Below are positions 49,671 to 60,506 of a DNA stretch of 64,000 bases, piece after piece. The notes under the pieces were generated by a model. It made no database searches and was not told the origin of the DNA. It saw only the letters and a program-made list of their open reading frames with translations. The stretch spans positions 310,001 through 374,000 of the forward strand of contig NZ_CP088297.1 in assembly GCF_024666615.1 (NCBI RefSeq), written 5' to 3'. This DNA comes from Aquabacterium sp. J223. Lineage in GTDB: Bacteria; Pseudomonadota; Gammaproteobacteria; Burkholderiales; Burkholderiaceae_C. The first letter of the stretch is position 1, and each line of letters opens with the position of its first letter. Made by a program: the position numbers and the translations under genes.

Positions 49671-51224
<1,554 letters not shown>

Positions 51225-51305
51225 TGCTTGCTCCCAGACGGCGTTTGAGGCGGCCTGATGGGGTGATCGATCCGTGGGCGGTGGCGCTGGCGTCGGGTGA
51301 GGGGC

Positions 51306-51845
51306 TCAGGCCGTCAGCGCGGCCTTCATCTGCTCGAGCCGGGCCTTGACCGAGGTGTCCAGCACCTCGTCGCCGACCACGACCCGGATGCCGCCGATCA
51401 GCTCGGGGTCGACCTCGACGCTGCGGATCGCCAGCCGACGGCCGAAGCGGCGCTCCAGCGCCTGGCCGATCTCGGCGCGCTGGGCGTCGTCGATCGGGAA
51501 GGCGCTGGTGACCACCGCATCGGCCACGCCGGTGCGCTCGTTGATCAGCGCCTGGAACTGGCGGGCGACCTCGGGCAGGGCGTCCAGGCGGTCGTTGTCG
51601 ACCACCGCCGCCAGCAGGTTCGCCACCGGCGGCGACAGCGGCCCGCCCTGCTGCTGCGTGGCGAGGTCGGCGAGCAGTTGCACCACCTGCTCGCGCGGCA
51701 CGCCCGGGTGGTGGGCGAACGCGCGCAGGCCGGGGTCGCCGGCCAGCGCGCCCAGCAGCTGCAGCTGGGTCGACGTGGCCTGGTCGCCGCCGGCCTTCAG
51801 CAGCGCTTCGGCGTAGGGACGGGCGATGGTGGCGATTTCGGCCAT
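51306..51845 (-). CDS. atpH: ATP synthase F1 subunit delta
   Basis: This 179-residue peripheral-stalk subunit has the N-terminal helical domain MAEIATIARPYAEALLKAG and the C-terminal motif of the family, ELIGGIRVVVGDEVLDTSVKARL. It attaches AtpF to the top of F1. Four bases separate it from atpF. Confidence 0.97.
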   Translation of the reverse strand: MAEIATIARPYAEALLKAGGDQATSTQLQLLGALAGDPGLRAFAHHPGVPREQVVQLLADLATQQQGGPLSPPVANLLAAVVDNDRLDALPEVARQFQALINERTGVADAVVTSAFPIDDAQRAEIGQALERRFGRRLAIRSVEVDPELIGGIRVVVGDEVLDTSVKARLEQMKAALTA

Positions 51846-51849
51846 GGGG

Positions 51850-52320
51850 TCAGAGCTCGCTCTTCAGACGGCCCAGCAGCTCGGCGTGGACCTGCGGGTT
51901 GACCTCGCGGCGCAGGATGGCCTCGGCGCCCTTGACGGCCAGTGCGGCCACCTCGTCGCGCAGCGCCTCGCGGGCACGGATCGACTGCTGCTCGGCCTCG
52001 GCCTTGGCAGCGGCGACGATCTTGGCGCCCTCTTCCTCGGCACGGCGCTTCGCGTCCTCGACCAGGCCCTGGGCCATGCGCTCGGCGTCGGCGATGCGCT
52101 TGCCCGCCTCGTCGCGGGTGGCGGCCAGCTGCTCCTCGACCTTGCGGTTGGCCTGCGCCAGTTCGCTCTTGGCCTTGTCGGCGGCGGCCAGTCCGGCAGC
52201 GATCTTGGCGGCGCGCTCGTCCAGCGCCTTCGTGATCGGCGGCCAGATGAAGCGCATGGTGAACCAGACCAGGATCGCGAAGACGATCGCCTGCAGGAAC
52301 AGGGTTGCGTTGATGTTCAC
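51850..52320 (-). CDS. atpF: ATP synthase Fo subunit b
   Basis: This 156-residue protein has a single N-terminal TM helix (about 5-26, [20 protein letters not shown]), followed by a long charged coiled coil forming the peripheral stalk. The start is GTG 52320, decided by the conserved [10 protein letters not shown] opening. Length as in E. coli (156). Confidence 0.97.
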   Translation of the reverse strand: MNINATLFLQAIVFAILVWFTMRFIWPPITKALDERAAKIAAGLAAADKAKSELAQANRKVEEQLAATRDEAGKRIADAERMAQGLVEDAKRRAEEEGAKIVAAAKAEAEQQSIRAREALRDEVAALAVKGAEAILRREVNPQVHAELLGRLKSEL

Positions 52321-52360
52321 GGCACGATCCTTTCGGTCGTGGGCTTCGCGGCGGCGGCGA

Positions 52361-52621
<261 letters not shown>

Positions 52622-52668
52622 TTAGAGGACGAGAGAAACGAACGAACGGAGGGGAAGGGAACCGCAGG

Positions 52669-53538
52669 TCAGTGCGCGTCGTGCGCCTGGCCCACGTAGA
52701 TCAGCGCGAGCATCATGAAGATGAACGCCTGCAGCGTGATCACGAGGATGTGGAACAGCGTCCACACGGTGCCGGCGACGACGTGGCCGATGGCCAGGCC
52801 GATGCCGGTGGCCGACAGCGTGAAGGCGCCGCCCATCAGCGCGATCAGCATGAAGACGAGTTCGCCGGCGAACATGTTGCCGAACAGCCGCATGCCGTGC
52901 GAAACGGTCTTGGCCAGGAACTCGATCATCTGCATGAGGAAGTTGAACGGCCACAGCGCCCAGTGCGCGCCGAACGGGGCCGAGATCAGCTCGTGGCCCC
53001 AGCCGCCCAGGCCCTTGATCTTGATGTTGTAGAACAGGCAGACCAGCAGCACGCTCACCGACAGGCCGAGCGTGGTGGAGAGGTCGGCGGTGGGCACCAC
53101 GCGCAGGTAGTCGCTGTGGCCCAGGGCCGGACCGGCGACGTGCCAGATGCCGGGCAGCAGGTCCACCGGCAGCATGTCCATGAAGTTCATCAGGAAGATC
53201 CAGACGAACACGGTCAGCGCCAGCGGCGAGACCAGCTTGCGGCTCTTCTCGTTGTGGATCACGCCCTTGGCCTGGCTCTCGACCATCTCGGCCAGGATCT
53301 CCACCGCCGCCTGGAAGCGGCCCGGCACGCCGGAGGTGGCCTTGCGCGCCGCGCGCCACAGCAGGAAGCAGCCGATGGCGCCGAGCACCAGCGAGAAGAA
53401 GACGCTGTCGAGGTTGAAGACGCTGAAGTCGACGATGGACTTCTGGCTCACGTTCTCGAACGAGAAGTCCTTCTGCAGGTGCCGAAGGTGGTGCTGGATG
53501 TACTCGCCAGCGGTGGGCGCATTCGCGTCGGCTGCCAT
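52669..53538 (-). CDS. atpB: ATP synthase Fo subunit a
   Basis: This 289-residue integral protein has about six TM helices. The essential Arg is in the conserved helix SHGMRLFGNMFAGELVFMLI, and the C-terminal helix LQAFIFMMLALIYVGQAHD carries the conserved Gln. It provides the proton half-channels beside the c ring. Length typical of betaproteobacteria. Confidence 0.97.
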   Translation of the reverse strand: MAADANAPTAGEYIQHHLRHLQKDFSFENVSQKSIVDFSVFNLDSVFFSLVLGAIGCFLLWRAARKATSGVPGRFQAAVEILAEMVESQAKGVIHNEKSRKLVSPLALTVFVWIFLMNFMDMLPVDLLPGIWHVAGPALGHSDYLRVVPTADLSTTLGLSVSVLLVCLFYNIKIKGLGGWGHELISAPFGAHWALWPFNFLMQMIEFLAKTVSHGMRLFGNMFAGELVFMLIALMGGAFTLSATGIGLAIGHVVAGTVWTLFHILVITLQAFIFMMLALIYVGQAHDAH

Positions 53539-53551
53539 CTTTCCTAGAACC

Positions 53552-54064
53552 TCAAGCGTCGTTTGACTTCACCCGGCCCCGCCACAGCAGGGCCAGCCAG
53601 TTGACCTTCATGCACAGCACCAGGGCCGCCAGCAGCGCAGGCCAGCTGAGCGGCACCACCAGCTTCGGCGCCAACAACAGCAGGCCGACCGAGGCCCCGA
53701 GCTTGACGAACTCCCACGCCAGGAAGCGAAGGGCCATCGCGCCCGCATTCGGGACATTCGATTTGCCGGACAGGCCGATGACCATCAGGGCGGTCGGTGC
53801 GGTCACCGCGAAAGCGCCATAAAGCGCCGACGCGGCCACCGAGCCCCGGCCCGACCAGCCCCACGCCAGCACGGCGACGAGAGCCCCGACGGCGGCCTGG
53901 GCCGCCACCAGCCGCCACAGTGACAGTGGCGGCTGACCGGCGCGAAGACGCTGCGCTTCGTCGCGCGTCAGCGGCCGGATCGGTTCGTCGTCGTGCTCGT
54001 CCTCGGCCGTCTCGTGGTCCCGCCAGGCCGTGGCCCGCAAGGGGCGCGGCATCTGTTGGGGCAT
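53552..54064 (-). CDS. atpI: ATP synthase accessory protein I
   Basis: This 170-residue protein has an acidic cytoplasmic N-terminus (about 1-45) and four TM helices (about 48-66, 72-92, 108-128, 134-150). First gene of the atp operon, as in most proteobacteria. AtpI aids c-ring assembly. The start is 13 bases before the next conserved gene. The promoter should lie in the AT-richer stretch just upstream (54065-54150). Confidence 0.92.
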   Translation of the reverse strand: MPQQMPRPLRATAWRDHETAEDEHDDEPIRPLTRDEAQRLRAGQPPLSLWRLVAAQAAVGALVAVLAWGWSGRGSVAASALYGAFAVTAPTALMVIGLSGKSNVPNAGAMALRFLAWEFVKLGASVGLLLLAPKLVVPLSWPALLAALVLCMKVNWLALLWRGRVKSNDA

Positions 54065-54316
54065 GGGAAGGCGTTGGAGGGGGCTGCGAACAGCAAAGCC
54101 TAGGGATTATACGTGGTAACCACCGCGCATCGACAGCCTTTAGAAAGGATGCACCAGCGCCCACGCACCAGCGTGCGGCATCGGCACCACAGCGCAGCAC
54201 GACGGCGGCGCTGGCGGCCGGGCCGCCCGCCCGCGCGCTGCACGGGCCGCCCGGTCGCTGCATCATGCGGCCCCATGCCGACCGCCCCCCTGGCCCGACC
54301 GCAGCGCCGATCGCCG

Positions 54317-55444
54317 ATGGCATGCACCGCACCGGTCCGCTGGCGCGCCATGCGGACGCTGGCCGGCCTGATGGCCTGCCTGTCGCTCGCCGGCTGCGGC
54401 AGCGCCGGGCCGCTGCCCGAGACGACGGGCGAGGGTGCGCGCCGCGAGGACGGCCGCTACCAGAACCGGCAGCCCGGCTTCGAGCCCAAGGCGTTCACCG
54501 AGCTGCTGCGCTGGCGCTGGCAGGCGCTGCGCGAGGGCCTGCCCAAACCACCGCGCGAGCCCATCCCCACCGAAGCGCCCGACACCGCCTTCATCCGGGC
54601 CAACGCCGGCGCCGGTGCGGCGATGGTGCCGGCGGTGACGTGGATCGGCCACGCCACCGTGCTGGTGCAGGCGGGCGGGCTCAACCTGCTCACCGACCCC
54701 GTCTTCTCGGAGCGCGCCTCGCCGCTGACGTGGATCGGCCCGAAGCGCGCGCAGCCGCCGGCCCTCGACCCCGGCACGCTGCCCCGCATCGACGTGGTCG
54801 TGATCTCGCACAACCACTACGACCACCTCGACGAGGCCAGCGTGAAGGCACTGGCCGCCCAGCGCGGCGGCTCGCCGCTGTTCGTCGTGCCGCTGGGCCT
54901 GAAGGCCTGGCTGGCCGAACACGGCATCACCAACGCCGTCGAGCTGGACTGGTGGCAGGGCCACCGCATCGGCGACACCGAGGTCGTGCTGACGCCGGTG
55001 CAGCACTGGTCGGCGCGCGGCCTCGGCGACCGCATGAAGACGCTGTGGGGCGGCTATGCGGTGCTGCAACCCGGCTTCCGCTGGTTCTTCGCCGGGGACA
55101 CCGGCTACTCGCAGGACTTCCAGGAGATCGCCGGCCGGCTGGCGCCGCGCCTGGGCGGTGTCGGCTTCGACCTCGCGCTGCTGCCCATCGGCGCCTACGA
55201 GCCGCGCTGGTTCATGCAGCCCCAGCACGTCAACCCTGCCGAGGCGGTGCAGATCCACCGCGACCTCGGGGCGCGCCGCTCGCTCGGCATCCATTGGGGA
55301 ACCTTCGCGCTGACAGACGAATCGTTGGACGAGCCGCCGCGGGCGCTGGCGCTCGCGCGTCGGGCCGCCGGTCTGGCGGACGACACCTTCTTCGTCACGC
55401 CGATCGGCCGCACGCAACGGCTGGACTCGCGCCCCGCGCCATGA
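54317..55444 (+). CDS. MBL-fold metallohydrolase lipoprotein (NAPE-PLD/UlaG-like)
   Basis: About 375 residues from ATG 54317; an alternative ATG at 54350 gives 364 and a cleaner lipoprotein signal (lipobox SLAGC). The metallo-beta-lactamase fold has metal ligands HNHYDHLD, GHATVLV, VQHWSARG (His), FFAGDTGYS (Asp) and IHWGTFAL (His), an intact binuclear zinc set. It resembles NAPE-phospholipase D-like enzymes, so a phospholipid-type phosphodiester substrate is possible. Its stop overlaps the DsbD-like start (ATGA). Confidence 0.88.
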   Translation: MACTAPVRWRAMRTLAGLMACLSLAGCGSAGPLPETTGEGARREDGRYQNRQPGFEPKAFTELLRWRWQALREGLPKPPREPIPTEAPDTAFIRANAGAGAAMVPAVTWIGHATVLVQAGGLNLLTDPVFSERASPLTWIGPKRAQPPALDPGTLPRIDVVVISHNHYDHLDEASVKALAAQRGGSPLFVVPLGLKAWLAEHGITNAVELDWWQGHRIGDTEVVLTPVQHWSARGLGDRMKTLWGGYAVLQPGFRWFFAGDTGYSQDFQEIAGRLAPRLGGVGFDLALLPIGAYEPRWFMQPQHVNPAEAVQIHRDLGARRSLGIHWGTFALTDESLDEPPRALALARRAAGLADDTFFVTPIGRTQRLDSRPAP

Positions 55445-57603
55445 CGGCCGGAACCCGCCGCCCGGCCGCCCTTCCAAACCGCATGCCCTTTCCCGCCCTG
55501 CGCTTCGTCGTCCCGGCCGTCCTGCTCGCCGCCCTGCTGCCCGCGACCTCGCGGGCGCAGACGACCACGGTCACCACCGAGCAGGTCCGCGCCGAACTGG
55601 TCGCCGACGCACCGCAGGGCGTGGTGCCCGGCGCGCCGGTGATGCTGGGCCTGCGGCTGCAGCACGCGCCGCACTGGCACACCTACTGGAAGAACCCGGG
55701 CGACTCCGGCCTGCCGACCCTGCTGACCTGGACGCTGCCGCTCGGCGTCGAAGCCGGCGACATCGAATGGCCACTGCCGAAGCGGCTGCCGGTGGGCCCG
55801 CTGATGAACCACGGCTACGAAGGCGAAGTGCTGCTGCCGGTGCCGCTCACCGTGCCGCCCGGCTTCGCGGCGCCGACGCTCGACGTCCGGCTCAAGGCCG
55901 AATGGCTGGTGTGCAAGGAGGTCTGCATCCCGCAGTCCGGCGAGTTCCGGCTGCAGCTGCCGACACAGGCCGCCACCGCCGGCCACCGCGCGCTGTTCGA
56001 CGCCGCGCGGCGCGCGCTGCCGCAGCCGCTGGCCGATGCCCGCGCCGAGGCCCGCCTCGAGGACCACGCGCTGGTGCTGGAGGTCGGCGCACTGCCGGCC
56101 GCCTGGCGTGGCCAGTCGCTGCAGTTGCTGCCCGAGACGCCCGCGGTGCTGGCCGCGGCGGCCACGCCGCAGCAGCAGTGGCAGGCCGAGCGCTACACCG
56201 CCCGCCTGCCGCTCGCGCCCGAGCGCGCCGAGGCGCCGGCCATGCTGCCGCTGGTGCTCGCCACCGCCGCCGGCCAGTCGGTGCGCATCGAGGTGCCGGT
56301 GCGGGGCCCCTGGCCGGCCCCCGGCAGCACGCCGGCGCCGGCGCCGTCGGCGGAGCCGATCGGCGCCGTGCCGACCGACGGCGCGCTGCCCGCCACGCTG
56401 GCACTGGCCTTCCTCGGCGGCCTGCTGCTCAACCTCATGCCCTGCGTGTTCCCGGTGCTGTCGTTGAAGCTGCTGTCCTTCGCCGCCCGCCGCGACAGCG
56501 GCCGCCAGCGGGTGGCCGGCGCGCTGGCCTACGGCGCGGGCGTGCTGGCGTCCATGCTGGCGCTGGCCGCGCTGCTGCTGGCGCTGCGCGCCGGCGGCGA
56601 GCAGCTGGGCTGGGGCTTCCAGCTGCAGTCGCCCACCTTCGTCGCGGCGCTGGCGGCGCTGTTCACCCTGATCGGCCTGAACCTGGTGGGCGCCTACGGC
56701 CTGGGCGGCGCGCTGACCGGCCGCCTGGCGGGGCTGCAGGCCCGGCATCCGCTGGCCGACCAGGCGCTCACCGGCGTGCTCGCGGTCGTCGTCGCCTCGC
56801 CCTGCAGCGCCCCGTTCATGGGGGCGGCGCTCGGCGCGGCGCTCACCCTCGACACGCTGTCCGCCCTGTCGGTGTTCGCCGCGCTCGGCCTCGGCCTGGC
56901 GGCGCCCTACGTGGCGGCGGCGGCCTGGCCGCGGCTGGCGCGACGGCTGCCGCGCCCGGGGGCGTGGATGGCGACGCTGAAGACGCTGCTCGCCTTCCCG
57001 ATCTTCGCCACCGTGGTCTGGTTGCTGTGGGTGCTGGGCCAGCAGGTGGGGCTGGACGGCGCGATGGCCTGGCTGGGCGTGCTGCTGGCGCTGGCCTTCT
57101 GCGCCTGGGCGTGGGCCGGGGCGGCGCTGGCGCGCGGCGGGCGGCTGGTGCTGGGCGGGCTGTCGCTGGCGGTGCTGGTGTGGGCCACCGCGGCCAGCCT
57201 GGCCTGGCTGGACACTGCGGAGCCGGCCGCGCCCGCGGTGGCGGCCGACACCCGCTGGCGGCCCTGGAGCCGCGCCGCCGTGGACGAGGCTCGCGGCCAG
57301 GGCCGGCCGGTGTTCGTCGACTTCACCGCGGCCTGGTGCGTCAGCTGCCAGGTCAACAAGCTGACCACGCTGTCGCGGCCCGAGTTGCTGGCCGACTTCG
57401 CCGACCGCCGCGTGCTGCTGCTGCGCGCCGACTGGACCCGCCGCGACGCCGCCATCACCGCCGAGCTGCAGCGCCTGGGCCGCAGCGGCGTGCCGGTCTA
57501 CGTGCTGTACGGCACGGGCACCGAGCCGCCGCACCTGCTGCCGGAGGTGCTCACGGTCGCCGGCGTGCGGCAGGCGTTGTCCGGCTTGGCGCCGGCGCCC
57601 TGA
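55441..57603 (+). CDS. DsbD/ScsB-family thiol:disulfide reductase
   Basis: This 720-residue protein has a signal peptide (about 15-40), an N-terminal periplasmic domain with the redox pair CKEVC (near 158), a core of about eight TM helices with the pair MPCVFPVL (near 334) and SPCSAPFM (near 454), and a C-terminal thioredoxin domain with WCVSCQ (near 633). This full relay carries electrons from cytoplasmic thioredoxin to periplasmic partners. It is longer than classical DsbD (about 565) because of the enlarged N-terminal domain, as in ScsB. ATG 55483 is an alternative start. Confidence 0.92.
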   Translation: MTAGTRRPAALPNRMPFPALRFVVPAVLLAALLPATSRAQTTTVTTEQVRAELVADAPQGVVPGAPVMLGLRLQHAPHWHTYWKNPGDSGLPTLLTWTLPLGVEAGDIEWPLPKRLPVGPLMNHGYEGEVLLPVPLTVPPGFAAPTLDVRLKAEWLVCKEVCIPQSGEFRLQLPTQAATAGHRALFDAARRALPQPLADARAEARLEDHALVLEVGALPAAWRGQSLQLLPETPAVLAAAATPQQQWQAERYTARLPLAPERAEAPAMLPLVLATAAGQSVRIEVPVRGPWPAPGSTPAPAPSAEPIGAVPTDGALPATLALAFLGGLLLNLMPCVFPVLSLKLLSFAARRDSGRQRVAGALAYGAGVLASMLALAALLLALRAGGEQLGWGFQLQSPTFVAALAALFTLIGLNLVGAYGLGGALTGRLAGLQARHPLADQALTGVLAVVVASPCSAPFMGAALGAALTLDTLSALSVFAALGLGLAAPYVAAAAWPRLARRLPRPGAWMATLKTLLAFPIFATVVWLLWVLGQQVGLDGAMAWLGVLLALAFCAWAWAGAALARGGRLVLGGLSLAVLVWATAASLAWLDTAEPAAPAVAADTRWRPWSRAAVDEARGQGRPVFVDFTAAWCVSCQVNKLTTLSRPELLADFADRRVLLLRADWTRRDAAITAELQRLGRSGVPVYVLYGTGTEPPHLLPEVLTVAGVRQALSGLAPAP

Positions 57604-57613
57604 CGGGCCGCGC

Positions 57614-58520
57614 TCAGCCCAGCGCGACGAAGTTCACCGGCAGGCCGGGCACCTGCACCGACAACTGCAGCACGGCGCCCGACCAGGGGTGGCGCAGCAC
57701 CTCGGCCTGCGGCCGGCCCTGCCGGGCGCTGGTGACGTAAAGGGTGCGCAGGTCCGGCCCACCGAAGCACGGCATGGTGGGGCAGCGCACCGGCAGCTCG
57801 ATGGCCTGCAGCACCTCGCCGCCGGGGGGACAGCCGCAGCAGCCGGCCGCCCTCGTACATCGCCACCCAGAGGCAGCCGTCGCTGTCCATGGCGGCGCCG
57901 TCCGGCCGGCCGCCGTAGGGGACGGTGGGCTCGGCGCCAGGCGCCGGCTTGGGCGCGAAGCGGGCGAAGGGCCGGCGCCGCGACAGGCTGCCGTCGGCCG
58001 GCTCGAGATCGAAGGCGTCGATGGCGTGGGCGGTGGTGTCGGCCCAGAACAGCGTGCGGCCGTCGGGGCTGAAGGCCAGCCCATTGCCGACGGTGGCGCC
58101 GCCGGCCACCCGCTGCAGGCCGTCGAGGTCCAGCCGGTACAGCGAGGCCTCGCCCGGGCGCCGGGCGTCGTCCAACGTCGCCACCCAGAAGCGACCCTGC
58201 GGGTCGGCCTTGCCGTCGTTGAAGCGCTGCTGCGCCGGGTCGTAGGGAGGCCTGGCCAGGCGCCACTGGCGTCCGCTGTCCGGCTCGAAGCGCCAGAGGC
58301 CATCGCGCCGCGCCATCAGCAGGCCGCCCCCGAGCACCGGCGCCACGCAGGCGGGCTCGCTGTCGAAGGACCACTCGCGGTGGTCGCCGCGGGCCGGGTC
58401 GAAGCGGTTCAGCCGCCGACCGTCGATGTCGCACCAGTACAGCGCCGCCTCGCCGGGATGCCAGAACGGCGATTCACCGAGCGCGGACGGCGCGACGGGC
58501 AGGGCGACGGCTTCGTTCAC
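57614..58520 (-). pseudogene. SMP-30/gluconolactonase-type protein, frameshifted as read
   Basis: The six-bladed propeller protein opens with APSALGESPFWHPGEAALYWCDI and continues with GNGLAFSPDGRTLFWADTTAHAIDAF. After RLLRLSP the next residues, GGEVLQAIELPVRCPTMPCFGG to VQVPGLPVNFVALG, are in the next frame, separated by one surplus base in six G at 57824-57829. Corrected length is about 301, normal for the family. Metal ligands (Glu in ALGESPFW, Asn in GNGLAF) are present. Likely a lactonase. GTG 58520 overlaps the GNAT stop (GTGA). Confidence 0.85.
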
Positions 58521-59044
58521 GGCGCGCGGTCCAGCTCGGCCTTCAGGTAGTGCGAGCCCGCCACCGGGTTGAAGTAGTACGGCGGGATCTCCTCGAAGCC
58601 CAGCGACGCATAGAGCTCGCGCGCCGCTTCCATGTCGTCCAGCGTGTCGAGCAGCATCACCGAGAAGCCGGCGCTGCGCGCATGGTCCATCAGCGCCTGC
58701 GCCAGCTGGCGCCCCAGGCCGAAACGACGGAAGGCCCGGCGCACGTACAACCGCTTCATCTCGCAGGCGTTCGCATAGTCGCTGGCGGGCAAGGGGCGGA
58801 CCGCGCCGCAGCCGGCCAGGGCGCCGTCCACCTCGGCCAGCAGCAGGGTGCCCAGCGGTGCCGCGTAGTCGCCGGGCAGGTCGGCCAGTTCGGCCTCGAA
58901 GCCCTGGAAGCCGAGGTCGATGCCGAGCGAGTCGCCGTATTCGCGAACGATCTGGCGCGCCTCGTCGAGCTCGGCCGGCGACCGCGGCTCGCGCAGCTGG
59001 ATGACCGGGCCATCGTCGGCGCCGGCCGCCCGTCGTGGCTTCAC
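58517..59044 (-). CDS. GNAT-family N-acetyltransferase
   Basis: This 175-residue acetyltransferase has GALAGCGAVRPL, KRLYVRRAFRRFGLGRQLAQAL (acetyl-CoA loop of the R/Q-X-X-G-X-G type) and ARELYASLGFEEIPPYYFNPV. The last motif resembles the amino-acid or phosphinothricin-like acetyltransferase class. GTG 59044 overlaps the cytochrome b561 stop (GTGA), and its own stop overlaps the SMP-30-like start, so three unrelated-looking genes are translationally chained. Confidence 0.85.
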   Translation of the reverse strand: MKPRRAAGADDGPVIQLREPRSPAELDEARQIVREYGDSLGIDLGFQGFEAELADLPGDYAAPLGTLLLAEVDGALAGCGAVRPLPASDYANACEMKRLYVRRAFRRFGLGRQLAQALMDHARSAGFSVMLLDTLDDMEAARELYASLGFEEIPPYYFNPVAGSHYLKAELDRAP

Positions 59045-59763
59045 AGCTGCAATACCCAGACCGCCAGCGCGGCGCAGCCGAACGCCAGCGCCAGCGCCAG
59101 CAGGCGCTGCGCGATGCCGTCCTGCGAGGCCGGCAGCGCATGCCCGGCCGGCGCCCACTGGTCGCCGTGCAGCATCGGCCCGATCAGGTTGCGCCGCTTG
59201 ACCAGCAGGTAGGCGAACACCGCCACCACGTGCAGCACGGCCAGCGCGATGACCAGCCACTGCCCCGCCGCCTTGTGCCACCCGGTCGCGGCACTGGCCG
59301 TGGCCGTGGCGACGAAGCGGTTGAGCGGACCGATGTTGGCGATCTCGTCGTCGGCCACCAGGCCGGTGGCCACCTGCACCGCGAGCACCGCGAGCAGCCC
59401 CCACACCGACAGGCTGCCCAGCGGGCTGTGGCCCCAGTCGAAGCGGTCGCCGGGCGCCGGCCGGCCGCGCAGGTAGCGCCACAGCGCACCGGGTCCGTAG
59501 AAGAAGGTGCCGAAGCGCGACCAATGGCCGCCGAGCACGCCCCACAGCAGCCGGAACACCAGCAGCGCCATCACCGTCACCCCGAGGCGGAAATGCCAGA
59601 CCATGGCGTTGCCGCCCACCTTGGCGGTCACGATGGCGCCGATGACGCAGACCGCCAGCGCCCAGTGGAACAGGCGTGTCGGCAGGTCCCAGACGCGCAG
59701 CCGGGTGCGCGACGGCGACACCGTGGAGGAGGGGCTGGCAGCGGAAGAAACGGTCGGGTTCAT
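59041..59763 (-). CDS. Cytochrome b561
   Basis: This 240-residue membrane protein has four TM helices (about 30-50, 60-80, 108-128, 165-188) plus a C-terminal one. Heme-ligand histidines lie in RLFHWALAV, VWHFRLGV, GWHKAAGQW and VLHVVAVFAY. It passes electrons from quinol to periplasmic acceptors. It is divergent from the cytochrome c' gene, a pair often seen together in betaproteobacteria. Confidence 0.92.
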   Translation of the reverse strand: MNPTVSSAASPSSTVSPSRTRLRVWDLPTRLFHWALAVCVIGAIVTAKVGGNAMVWHFRLGVTVMALLVFRLLWGVLGGHWSRFGTFFYGPGALWRYLRGRPAPGDRFDWGHSPLGSLSVWGLLAVLAVQVATGLVADDEIANIGPLNRFVATATASAATGWHKAAGQWLVIALAVLHVVAVFAYLLVKRRNLIGPMLHGDQWAPAGHALPASQDGIAQRLLALALAFGCAALAVWVLQL

Positions 59764-59943
59764 GGTGGCGTGTGGGCCCGGCCCTCGGCCGGCGAGGCCG
59801 CAACGATAGCGCCTGTCGCCGCGCGCGGCACCATGGAAGAAACTGCGGCCCGCGGTCGTATACCGTGCAGGGGAGGGAGGGCGACCGCCTGCCCGCCTCG
59901 GCTTCGCCGGCGTCGCCGGTGCTCAATACGGAGAATCTCCTTC

Positions 59944-60399
59944 ATGAAGCAGACCCTTCTCGCCGGCGTGCTGGCCGTGGCCGGCCTGAGCGCCGCGGTG
60001 CCCGCCGCCGCCCAGTTCCAGAAACCGGAAGACGCAGTGAAGTACCGCCAGAGCGCCTTCACGGTGATGGGCACCCACTTCGGCCGTCTGGGCGCCATGG
60101 CCAACGGCCGCGTGCCGTTCGACGCCAGCGTCGCGCAGGCCAACGCCGACATCGTCTTCACCATGTCCCGCCTGCCGTGGCCGGCCTTCGGCGAGGGCAC
60201 CAACGTCGGCAACACCAAGGCCAAGCCGGAAATCTGGAGCGAGAACGACAAGTTCCGCGCCGCCGCGCAGAAGCTGCAGGAAGAGGCCGGCAAGCTGCAG
60301 GTGGCCGCGCGCAGCGGCAACCTGGACCAGATCAAGGCCGCCTTCGGGGCCACCGCGCAGAGCTGCAAGGCCTGCCACGACAACTACCGCAAGGAGTGA
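59944..60399 (+). CDS. Cytochrome c'
   Basis: This 151-residue protein has a signal peptide (about 1-23, ending AAAQ) and a four-helix cytochrome c' domain: KYRQSAFTVMGTHFGRLGAM, then the C-terminal heme motif CKACH (about 141-145) in SCKACHDNYRKE. This class binds NO and CO at a five-coordinate heme and protects against NO. The ATG follows a Shine-Dalgarno-like GGAGA. Divergent from cytochrome b561, with 180 bases between. Confidence 0.94.
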   Translation: MKQTLLAGVLAVAGLSAAVPAAAQFQKPEDAVKYRQSAFTVMGTHFGRLGAMANGRVPFDASVAQANADIVFTMSRLPWPAFGEGTNVGNTKAKPEIWSENDKFRAAAQKLQEEAGKLQVAARSGNLDQIKAAFGATAQSCKACHDNYRKE

Positions 60400-60449
60400 C
60401 GTCGGCCCCCGGCCCTTCGTCTACAGGGGGGTCACGCCCCGCGGGGGTG

Positions 60450-60484
60450 CTCAGCCGGGTCGGGGCGACCCGGCGCCGGCTGAG
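60450..60484. repeat. GC-rich inverted repeat after cytochrome c'
   Basis: Arms CTCAGCCGG and CCGGCTGAG (nine bases, perfect) enclose a loop with its own GTCG/CGAC complement. It lies between the convergent cytochrome c' and PhzF genes and may end transcription from either side, although no T tract is present. Confidence 0.5.
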
Positions 60485-60506
60485 CCGCACCCGACCCGGT
60501 CCTCGG

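Noticed and set aside
53797-55440. A very long open frame (1268 codons) covering the DsbD gene and 1.6 kb before it
   Set aside because: The upstream half is antisense to atpI and out of frame with the MBL gene. The real DsbD-like start is 55441, or possibly 55483.
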